From: Cryptomeria japonica
Taxonomy: Eukaryota > Streptophyta > Pinopsida > Cupressales > Cupressaceae
Assembly (NCBI RefSeq): GCF_030272615.1
Contig: NC_081414.1
Coordinates: forward strand, 524,382,137 to 524,446,136
Length of the DNA stretch: 64,000 nucleotides
Reading direction: 5' to 3'
Both the position numbers and the translations under genes were made by a program. The notes below the pieces were generated by a model. That model saw nothing but the letters and a program-made list of their open reading frames with translations, was not told the origin of the DNA and did not search any database. The stretch's first letter is position 1; every line of letters starts with the position of its first letter. Shown here one piece after another: positions 55,923 to 64,000 of the stretch.

Positions 55923-57650
55923 AAAATCAGAAAAAATAAAAAACAGTAAAAAATCAGAAAAAATCAAAAACAGTGAAAAATCAAAAAAATCCTAAAAAGT
56001 GAAAAAGCAAAAAATCCAAAAAAAAAATCAATTATCAGAAAAAGTGCAATAAAAACAGATGGTGAAAACCTGCAAACAGGCGCTATATGTCGGCTAGCTC
56101 TTCCATCTATTAGTTCATCCATTTTTCCACTTGCATTCATTTTTCCATTAGTGTTGATCATCATGAAGCCTTTATATATACACAATCATCCCAGGTGGCT
56201 TCTTACCATGGTTTGGATCATTGGATATATCATAATGAATTTGTTTCTAGGCTTGGGGCAAAATCCTACACCTAGCTGCGGGCAAAACTTTTGATCAATT
56301 TTGAGCTTAATCAAAAAAGTAGAACAAACAGTTAGACAACTCTTATCAAGCGAAAACTAAGACACATCCAACATTGAACACAAGATCAAACTATCAACTA
56401 TCAAGCTATCACAAAGTCAATCTAAGCACATCACACACTTTTCAGTGGATAATATCTTTTTGAATGATTGATTGTAACATGATTGTTCAAATTTTTTATA
56501 TTGCTTTTCACTATCATGATTTTTGAGTGACTCCAGGATGTCTTTGACTAGAGGAACAAGGAAGAAACATGATATTTTTCTTCTCTACTGTCTGAAAATT
56601 AATCATTAATATGTGCAAAATTTGTCTCAGGACATGATCATCAGAATATCATTGAAGACATTTCCGATTTGCATATTGAAATGATTAATACTGCCTGTTT
56701 TACACAAACAACACTTGGGTCATCTCGGTTCAATTATACCTCGATGCTTGTGTTAACTTGCTATATCAAAATCCAGGAAAGTAATGATCAGGTCATCATG
56801 GTTCAATTATACCATCGATGTTTGCACTCACTTCCCACATTTCAAAAGCTCAATGATGACAAAAATGCAAAATAATCCAGTGACTGGTCGGGTCATAGCT
56901 TTGCATTCCATTGCATTTCATTCTTGCGTGGGATCCAACCAAGCTCCTTTTATCCAAGGTTAAATCTATTGCAGGAATCAACAAAGTATCATCAAAAGTG
57001 TATACGAAATCAGAATAACTCATCTCTTTCATGATATTATCGACCTATCTCAAATCTTATGCTATCTCCCTCAAATGTATCAACATCAGCATATCCAAAA
57101 AAATTTGCAACTGATATCAACAAACTATTAGTTCTTTATCTAATCAATCTTATCAAATGAAATCAATCAATCAAACCTAATCAACTCATGTCTTATACAG
57201 GATTTATCATTCCTGAAACCAGACGTGATCATCAATGTCTTATATAGGATGAATCCTTCCTGAAACCAGATGTTATGATCATCCATGTCTTATATAGGAT
57301 GAATCCTTCCTGAAACCAGATGTTATGATCATCCATGTCTTATATAGGATGAATCCTTCCTAAAACCAGACTGGATCTAATCAATCAAGATTTTTCAATC
57401 TTATCGATCTAGGCAATCAAGCTAATCAAAGAACTTGCACTTTCATCAAACCACAGTTGCAGAAATCAAATCAAATATATCAGGATATCAATCTTGCAAA
57501 AACTCCAAAGATCAATTATCTCAATTGATCTCCCAAGGGGGCATCATTATACTGAAATTTAGCAATCAAGAGCTAGGGCATCCTATCAAATCAAAATCAT
57601 CATCAAAATGAGATTATTCTTTGAATCAACGCGTCATCACACCTCGCTTC
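55923..57650 (+). other. GYP-3 3' untranslated region with repeats
   Basis: It starts with an A-rich array (55924-56045) of AAAAATCAG and AAAAACAGT units, then GGTGAAAACCTGCAAACAGG as in GYP-1. A 73 bp two-copy repeat (56718 and 56791, sharing GGTTCAATTATACC) and a 50 bp minisatellite (57188-57374) follow. No coding frame is credible; the ORF at 56669-56875 lies across the 73 bp repeat. Confidence 0.7.
57188..57374. repeat. 50 bp minisatellite, four copies, in the GYP-3 3' UTR
   Basis: Copies start at 57188, 57235, 57285 and 57335 with ATGTCTTATAYAGGAT. Copies 2 and 3 are identical 50-mers, copy 1 is 47 bp and diverged, and copy 4 is partial. 3' UTR tandem repeats are known in Tat/OTA gypsy elements. 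Confidence 0.92.
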
Positions 57651-57664
57651 AAAGAGGGGCAGAA
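57651..57664 (+). other. GYP-3 polypurine tract
   Basis: AAAGAGGGGCAGAA directly precedes the 3' LTR start. The single C interrupts the purine run. Confidence 0.85.
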
Positions 57665-58635
57665 TGTATACACCTAAAAATAGTTTGAAGATAATTAATT
57701 AAATAAGCAATTATTTAATTAATCCCTCCTCCCCAATTTAATTGAATTCACTAAGAAATTTGATTAAATCTCCCTTTTCATCTACTTATTAATAAATCTA
57801 AGGATTTACTAAATAGGTTCATTTCATTTCACCCCTTTAATTAATTAATTCAAATTAATTAATTCCCTCCACCAAATTCATTTCTTCTAATCCTAATTAA
57901 TTAAAATAAATCAAATCATGAGTTGTTGAGATTAATTAGCCATTTTCCTAATATTTGAATTTCTAAATTCAAATTCTCCTAACTTCTACCACTCCTAAAC
58001 CTAACCCATTCTACCTACCACCATGTCCCCTTTCATCCAACATCTTCTAGAACCTTTGTGACACTTGTCACTAAGTGTTCCCTTTAATCCAACCCCCCTT
58101 TGCCAACCTCCTCCAATTTAACCATTGATATCTTCAGATCAATCTCAACCGTTGATTCATGCCAACTCACCCCTAGCCTTGGAAAATCCTATATTTAGAC
58201 CCTATTTTGGAGAACAAATGGCCAATTCACGAATTTAGCCACTTCACTAATTCATGCTTAATTTTAGCTCATTTGCATTGTTACTATAGGCATCTAGCTT
58301 ATAGTTTATCGGTTTTAGCAATGTTATCATGCTCATTTCAGCTTAAGTCTTAGCTTAATCTTGCTAGGATAATCATGAATTCATATAGATTAATCATGCT
58401 ATCATGCTAGATCATGCATCTTAATCATTCAAATCCTCCATCTAAGTGTAGTCAAGTCACTGGAATTTGCATACTAAGATCTGAGAGCAAAATCCTCACT
58501 CGCATTTACTAGGAGGCAATAAGTCGATTAGCTATGGTTTTGTGTTTTATTGATTATGTCTTCTAACCATTGCTTGTAATGATTTATTGAGTGCATTGTG
58601 TTTGCAGGTACAGGTACAATTCATAGAGAATGACA
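57665..58635 (+). repeat. GYP-3 3' LTR, 971 bp
   Basis: It begins TGTATACACC and ends GAATGACA, followed by the TSD GTAAA. It differs from the 5' LTR by scattered substitutions and short indels, including a duplicated TTAATTAATTCAAA segment near 57845. Confidence 0.92.
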
Positions 58636-58640
58636 GTAAA

Positions 58641-58683
58641 TGATGTGGTTTTCCAAGGTCTAGACCTTGATCTCACACATAAC
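58641..58683 (+). pseudogene. GYP-2 protease, middle segment
   Basis: A 43 bp island between GYP-3 and SIR-4. With the preceding TSD it reads VNDVVFQGLDLDLTHN, following the RVGLVVN that ends at 45943. This is the stretch before the LLGRPW motif in gypsy proteases. Confidence 0.8.
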
Positions 58684-59794
58684 TGTTGGAATTAATGAAC
58701 ACTGAGAGGCCGGAAGAATTAGTGTTTTGCAATTTACAAACTTATTATGATGATCGTTAAACCACCAGATGCATATGAATGAAAGTAAAATACAAAAACA
58801 TAAATGAATCAACCAAACAACCATAATACCAAGATTTTTACATGGAAACCCCAAAAGGGAAAAACACAGTGATATTTGAACCCACAATATTATTATACTA
58901 TGCCCAGAAGTATGGTGATATTACATAAGGGGAATGCACTTGCATTCAGGCACACTACCTAGAGCTCACTACTCAAATACAAAAGGGGCTACAACCCAGA
59001 GGAAGGCTCACTACCTTATAAGTGATTACAAATGATTACAATAATGAATGAACTGAAGTATAACATCTACATATGCCAAAAAGCAGTTCCGGTTAGGCTC
59101 AGATTAACTTCTACAATTGTTTTGACTTTCTGCTCTATTTTTCTACACTATTGTACACCTGACCACCAAAACCTTCATAAATTTTCTCATACAAACTTCT
59201 CATGCTTATGACACATCATAATGTTCAACCAAATCGATCTTATATATCCACACCAACAAAATGAATCATTTACCATGTTGGCTTCCAAAAACTACATAAC
59301 ACGCAACATGAAACATGTTTCACCAAGTCGGCTCAATCTGCCCACAAATCCATATGTGAACCCAAACAAAATGATAACAAGATTTATAAAAGTTGGGCCA
59401 ATCACCTCGAACACAAAAATAATCACCGAAATTAACCCAAAGATTCTGCAACACACGTTACACCAAAATAGCTCCGTTCTAACTGAATTATCAGATATCG
59501 AACCTTCAATCTCGCTCATGAATCAACATTGGATATCACCACAACCAAAATTACCTCAAACCTTGAATCATCTGCCTTAATCACCACAATCAAAATTAAG
59601 ATATGCACACTGAACTCATTTTTTACTGATTACTGTGTTCCACCTTCTAGACTTATGCCTTATGAACAATATGACTTTCGGTAAATCAAATCTATGACCA
59701 GCGGATCTGATTTTTGAACTAGGTGGCCATCAATGACAACTCCTAAGAATTTCTCATGCATCAATCTTCACCGGAACAATGTCTCTTGTCAATA
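58684..59794 (-). repeat. SIR-4 3' LTR, 1,111 bp
   Basis: On the minus strand it ends CCAACA (plus strand TGTTGGAATTAATG) and starts TATTGACAAG, the TG having mutated. It shares with SIR-1 the inverted equivalents of GGGTTTCCATGTAAAAAT and GAATGCAAGTGCATTCCCC. CTTATATA at 59239-59246 is TATATAAG on the minus strand. Confidence 0.8.
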
Positions 59795-59947
59795 ATCTCT
59801 CATTTTGGCATTGATGGCAACACTATGAAAAATTTATACTTCAAAACTGTAAAACTTCAAAATTTCAAACTCTCCCAAAATTCTCCAAGACTCTACAAGC
59901 TCCCTCTAAGATTTTGCACCATTTTTCACTCTGCTGTCTCCCCCTTT
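59795..59947 (-). other. SIR-4 polypurine tracts (complement), three copies
   Basis: The tract beside the LTR is decayed (minus AAAATGAGAGAT, 59795-59806). A middle CTTAGAGGGAG is near 59900-59910, and an intact AAAGGGGGAG is at 59938-59947. This matches the triple arrangement of SIR-1 and SIR-3. Confidence 0.75.
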
Positions 59948-60059
59948 GACAACAATGCCAAAGATAGGAATCCGCCAAAACTTATATACATGAATATGTA
60001 CAATTGCTTACAAAAACTTGAAAATATATGCAAAAAATGTCCTTAGGGACATCAAGTGG

Positions 60060-61117
60060 TTATCCCATGTCTTCTTCAAACTCTCCAAAATACTGATCAT
60101 CCCTCTGAAAAATATAGGCATGCATCTCTACTCCTCTTCTATCTGTTGGAACACTCTTATTCAAAGCATCTTTAGCATCTTGCATACTACTCATCAAAGA
60201 ATCTATTTAGGGAGTGATAAAACTCCTCACTTCTCCAACTCTACCCAAAATTATGTCCTTCTCCTAGTTTAAACTCTTAAGCTTATCCAATACACTCATA
60301 ACATGTGGTTCAAAATTGGTAGTTGGGACTAATTGAGGTGCATATGACTGAGATATGCTAGAAAGTTTCCCTTCACATTCTCTTATTTTCTTGTCGATGT
60401 CTATATTAAACTTAGATAAAATTACACATGACTTGTATATATGGCTACCTTCATTTAATGCATCTTGTATACTCTTCATAGAAATTACTAAGCTTACCCT
60501 ATCATCCTCAATCATCTTCAAAAATGTTTTCAGTCTCATGGCATTAAACTGATTTAACACTCTAGTATCTTTTGCCTTCTCCAAAGATACAAAATGAGAT
60601 TCTATAGCATTCAACATACTCCTAAGCTTACCAGAGGGATTATCATTTGTGTCTGGTTTGAAAGATGGCAAAATTTTCTCTAACACATCTCCCACCAATG
60701 TTATTAACTCTTTATCTATGGTATGGGACTTGAGTAAGTCCTCACTGGCTTTAACTTGTGTGAGAGTTGCTAACTTTAATGTTTGAATCAAAGATAAAGA
60801 ACTCAGGTCAATAGGCCCTTGAGCTAAATCATCTGAATCACTGGAAATTTTTTTTCCTTTATTAGCAGCAATGTCTCTTGCCACTGTCACCAAAGCCTGA
60901 TCATCCTTCTCTTCTCATTTCTCCTTTCCTTCTACCTCTGCACTTGCATCTTTACCATCATATTCACCCTTATCATCATCAACTATTGCATGCACATTGG
61001 TCTACTCTATCGAAATGGCCTTCTCAGAAGATTAATCTTTCTACACATCAGGAACAACTGTATTTACTTCTAGAACAGATGTGTCATGTGATTTCTCTCC
61101 TCATTGGGTGTCATGTG
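60060..61117 (-). pseudogene. SIR-4 ORF2, C-terminal third
   Basis: The open piece 60264-60893 (209 codons) contains PSGKL, KMIEDDRVSL, NEGSHIYKSC and DIDKKIRECEGKL. SIR-1 has PSGKL, KMIEDDQVRL and SEGSKIYKS in the same order. After a TAG at 60264 the frame continues with EKDIILGRVGE, matching DKDIILGRVGE of SIR-1, and then EMHAYIF; it ends at 60060. Predicted mostly helical. This is the best-preserved copy of the ORF2 C-terminal module. Confidence 0.8.
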
Positions 61118-61760
61118 ATTCTTGTAGGATGACCTTGGATACATTCCATGAGAAAATTTCCCTCAATATATAACTAATGCATTAAATTCCCACACAATGG
61201 AATAGAGGTTATAGTTCAGGGTGATCCAAATCCTTATATATATTGTAACAAAATTCATCCTAGACTTGAAACAATAGTACCTATTAATTTAGAAGCTATT
61301 TCATCTTCATCATATGTTGATCTTGAATCATTAAAGGCTTCCACTTTAAAGAAACTTGAGATCAAGGGTAAAATTAAAGACAAAGGAATGAGAGAGTGTA
61401 GCTTGAATCAAGCTAATCTTCAATAGTTAACAGACTCTACTAAATCAAATGGCAGACCACAACCATCACAACAAATATGAAAAGTAACCATCAAATGGGG
61501 TCCCAACACTTTTACTAAATGGGGTGAAATGGAATAAGAAGAAGACCTTTACAAAATTCTATACAAAGATCTAGTTTAACAATCGAATCAAGACCACATC
61601 AAAATAAGTGTTAAGAATTATGGAAAAGGCTTCAAATTATTACAAAAGATGGGATATGATGGTAAAGGTCCTCTTGTATTGTAAAAATAGGGCATTGTGG
61701 AACCATTAAAATTTGAACTAGTTCCAAAGAAATAAAGGACCAAAGGACTTGGTTATGCAC
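61118..61760 (+). pseudogene. GYP-2 protease C-terminus and G-patch domain
   Basis: It resumes with ILVG-stop-PWIHSM (R of GRPW now TGA), then CIKFPHNGIEV and VQGDPNPYIYC, matching LLGRPWIHSM and HRQVKFIYNNKTY of GYP-4. A G-patch follows at about 61615-61690: YGKGFKLLQKMGYDGKGPL and then GIVEPL, ending GLGYAP. G-patch domains after the protease are known in some retroelements, where they bind nucleic acid. Stops lie at several sites, mostly TAG or TAA. Confidence 0.82.
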
Positions 61761-62849
61761 CCTTGCGATTGTGTAGCCTTGAGTCTCAAGTAGCATTAAA
61801 AATTGGTCCTCCCAGTTTCACTAATGACAATTATAAAGAACATTGTTTATCTATAGATTCAAATGAATGGGAATGTGGCTCTGAAAAATCATCTAGTGAT
61901 TATGATCTTGAGGAGACTTTCAGAGAACCAAGTGAGCCGACAACAGAAGAGAAATTCAAAGAAATATTCAAAGGTGGTCAGACGTAAAAAAATCCAACAC
62001 CTCAAGACAAGAAAGAAAGTGATGAAATATGGATCAAGGCCTTTTGGGATCTTAAAACCCTCTACATCTCGAAGCTTTAGGTATAAACCACAATAGTTAA
62101 AACTCTCATTGTCGAGTGTAGTTCTAGTAACATTGATCCAACTGACTTTACAATCAAAACTGATGAGGAGAGTACCAATGAAAATCTTGATGACTTCATT
62201 GATATATGTAAAGACTCTTGTATCTTTACCCTTACCCCTTTTTAATTTGATAATTCCAATGGCCTTTCACTCCTCCACCCTCAAATTATAGATTGGGATC
62301 AACAAGGGCCTCCACAACTTGACACCTTTCAAACTGACGAGGCTCTTATAGACTATCTTAGTATAAGATATGATCTTCCTCTCGAGGACCATAAAGAGGG
62401 TTTTATCATCAAAATCAATAGTGTGGCATACTTTGTAGAGGATAGCAAACATTTTAGTTGTAAAAGTATTCAGGGTCTTCTAGTGAAAACCACTTTGTGG
62501 TACTTTTAGACCCAGAAAAAGTAAACAGAAATGATGTATCTCATGGTGAAAACCTCCCTATAGGCACTAGAGGATGAAAGGTTTGACACTCTCCCCATAA
62601 CATTATATCAAGATAAATCATCCTATGTTTATTGAAGAGACAATAAAGACAAATCTTGGGACACAAGAAAAATAGCATAAAATCTATCTTGCAAAATCAT
62701 TGACAGAACAAGAGCAGCCCAAATTTACAAAGTTCTTCAAGGAACACCAAATCAATTTTGCATGGTCACATGTAGATATGCCTAGATTATATCTTGATCT
62801 TGTTATGCACAATTTAACAATAACACCAAGCATAAAACAAGTCAAATAG
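61761..62849 (+). pseudogene. GYP-2 linker between G-patch and reverse transcriptase
   Basis: An acidic, low-homology region. The open piece 61763-61987 has SSDYDLEETF and EEKFKEIF motifs. A later frame (62170-62520) reads ESTNENLDDF and ALIDYLSIRYDLP. No enzymatic motif. Frames shift near 62000 and 62480. Confidence 0.55.
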
Positions 62850-63183
62850 AAGTTAAGAAAGATGCATCTGTAGGTGGCACTATTAGTCAAAGTTGAACTC
62901 ACGAAGTTATTGGATGTCGATTTCATCAGAACTATTGACCATCTTGAATGGATCTCTAATCTTATACCTATTGGAAAACTCTACAGTAGTACCAAAAATA
63001 TGCACATACTTTTGAGACATCAACAAGGCTTATCCAAAAGATGACTTTACTTTGCCTAACATAGATTTGATTATTGATCGCACAACTAGACATGCAATGC
63101 TCTCACTAATGGATGGATTCTCTGGATATGACTAGATTAAGATGGCACCTAAAGACCAACACAAGACTACCTTTGCATGTCCT
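62850..63183 (+). pseudogene. GYP-2 reverse transcriptase, N-terminal part
   Basis: With frame changes it shows VKVELTKLLDVDFI, INKAYPKDDFTLPNIDLI and LSLMDGFSGYD, then IKMAPKDQHKTTFACP. These are the fingers region and motif A of gypsy RT (first catalytic Asp in MDGFSGY). Motifs B and C would follow but are cut off by the LTR at 63184. NKA-x-PKDDF and IKMAP wording fits OTA/Tat-type plant gypsy. Confidence 0.85.
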
Positions 63184-64000
63184 TGTAGCATCATAAAATT
63201 GCACCCCTTGCAATTTTTTATCACATTTGGGTCTTCACCTTAGTGTTTGCGCCCCTTGGGCTTGATTAGAGACATGATTATGCTCATACATGTCATAAAT
63301 GTCATCCAGCTCAAAGATGCACCTCATTGCCACCTTGATCCTGCCCCAAAATAGGGTAGGACTAGGGTGTGGTGTCTGGGTCCTCCCTATTGGGTACCTA
63401 TTTCGGACCCCCTAACCTATCTCAAATTTAAGTAGGAAAAACCCCTCCATGTCGGATCATGTTGAAAAATTAATTAATTTTCCCTTCAAGCAAGTATATA
63501 AGAAGGATTTCCCCCCTCATTTGAATAGGAAGCATCCAAAAGCACACACAAGAGGTCTTCAAGCATCCAAGAGATCAAGGATTCAGGGTATGTGCAAGAT
63601 CATGGGGGGCCAAAAAGTGGTAATGGAAAAAAAAAAGCGTTTTAAACCTTTCCAAACACACCAAAATCCACTTTGAATTTTTGTTTGGGTTGGCCAAAAT
63701 TTGAATTTGGTTTGGTAATACCAAACCAAATTGGATATCTGTTAATATCGGATATCTGATTCTTGATGTCACTATTGTGATGTCATACTTTTTTTCAAAT
63801 CGGATATCCATTTTTCTCAACATAAAAAATATAGTTTAGTAAAATGGGCATAATGTTTGCGTTTCATATCGAAATTTTGATTTATATAGGCGTTGGAAAG
63901 GTAATTCAAAGACCTATCAAATGGATGAGGTAGTTTGATGATATTATAGAACAAAAAATAATTATAATCATTTTAAGTTAGTCCTTGAATTTTAAAACTT
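63184..64000 (+). repeat. LTR of another gypsy-like element, cut by the window end
   Basis: It starts TGTAGCATCATAAAATTGCA exactly where the GYP-2 RT frame breaks. The start resembles the minus-strand form of the GYP-4 LTR end (TGTAGCATCGTAAATTGTA), so it is probably a related family in the opposite orientation. The 63449-63676 ORF inside has no recognised product. The right end and TSD are outside the window. Confidence 0.65.

Larger units (their letters stand above)
45944..58635 (+). mobile_element. GYP-3, internally deleted gypsy element inserted in GYP-2 protease
   Basis: LTRs 45944-46905 and 57665-58635 begin TGTATTCACC or TGTATACACC. A perfect TSD GTAAA lies at 45939-45943 and 58636-58640. 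The interior starts directly in the RT-RNase H linker, so PBS, gag, protease and RT are missing. RNase H and integrase follow, then a 3' UTR with repeats and a PPT. GYP-4 is inserted within the integrase. Without GYP-4 the pol frame is continuous across the insertion. Confidence 0.9.
58684..61117 (-). mobile_element. SIR-4, truncated Sirevirus-like pol-less element in GYP-2
   Basis: Minus-strand element with its 3' LTR (58684-59794), three purine-tract complements and the C-terminal third of ORF2. It lacks gag, PBS and the 5' LTR. The right edge is a deletion junction: GYP-2 coding resumes at about 61118 (ILVG-stop-PW, where ILLGRPW is expected). It is related in LTR and ORF2 to SIR-1. No TSD is visible. 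Confidence 0.8.
43966..63183 (+). mobile_element. GYP-2, Ty3/gypsy (OTA/Tat-like) polyprotein remnant, split by four insertions
   Basis: Fragments in order: gag C-terminus (43966-44259), gag-protease linker and protease start (45176-45943), protease middle (58641-58683), protease end with G-patch (61118-61760), linker, and RT start (62850-63183). Interruptions are a solo LTR, GYP-3, SIR-4 and a final LTR; the peptide resumes correctly after each. The order gag-PR-Gpatch-RT and the RT wording (KDDF, NIDL, DGFSGY) fit plant non-chromovirus gypsy of the OTA clade. Both ends are missing. Many stops show it is dead. Confidence 0.85.

Noticed and set aside
1-64000. Host protein genes, tRNA, rRNA, CRISPR arrays or centromeric satellites
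   Set aside because: None was found by reading both strands; every long frame with recognisable motifs belongs to a retroelement.

Overview
The window looks like repeat-dense nuclear DNA of a seed plant with a large genome. I cannot name the species; a conifer or similar giant-genome plant is a guess from repeat density alone. It is AT-rich, and I found no host gene, tRNA, rRNA or CRISPR array. Nearly every base belongs to LTR retrotransposons or their fragments, nested up to three deep. Target-site duplications (TSDs), primer binding sites (PBS), polypurine tracts (PPT) and reading frames that resume across insertions let most of it be unpicked. Element names used here (SIR, LARD, GYP, TRM) are local labels.

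Block 1 (1-19145) is SIR-1, a Sirevirus-like LTR element on the + strand whose 5' LTR is cut by the window edge. It is split by LARD-1 (2546-15262, - strand), with about 4.5 kb LTRs, a non-coding 3.8 kb interior and TSD ACAAC. Block 2 (19146-43965) is the 3' end of a minus-strand Ty3/gypsy element, GYP-1. Its integrase tail is split by SIR-2 (20098-29256, TSD ATCCA) and LARD-2 (29303-43747, TSD GGTTG). SIR-2 carries a small non-autonomous element, TRM-1 (23704-26588), and a 540 bp LTR-like insertion. The right LTR of LARD-2 carries SIR-3 (35657-42040). Block 3 (43966-63183) is a plus-strand gypsy element, GYP-2, broken by a solo LTR (44260-45175), GYP-3 (45944-58635, TSD GTAAA), SIR-4 (58684-61117) and a final LTR that runs off the window (63184-64000). 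GYP-3 itself contains GYP-4 (47910-55080, TSD GAAAG).

The most interesting theme is non-autonomy. The four SIR elements lack any recognisable protease, integrase or reverse transcriptase. They keep a coiled-coil gag with four CCHC knuckles and a separate long ORF of unknown function (ORF2, about 1,030-1,090 codons where whole), which recurs in all four despite different LTRs. GYP-4 has an almost open 1,041-codon ORF with protease and G-patch domains but no gag, RT or integrase. The LARDs have no coding capacity. Such elements would need enzymes from other elements to move.

All ORFs carry stops or frameshifts. Stops are strongly biased to TAG, several at residues normally Q or W in gypsy proteins. 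This fits cytosine-methylation-driven decay.
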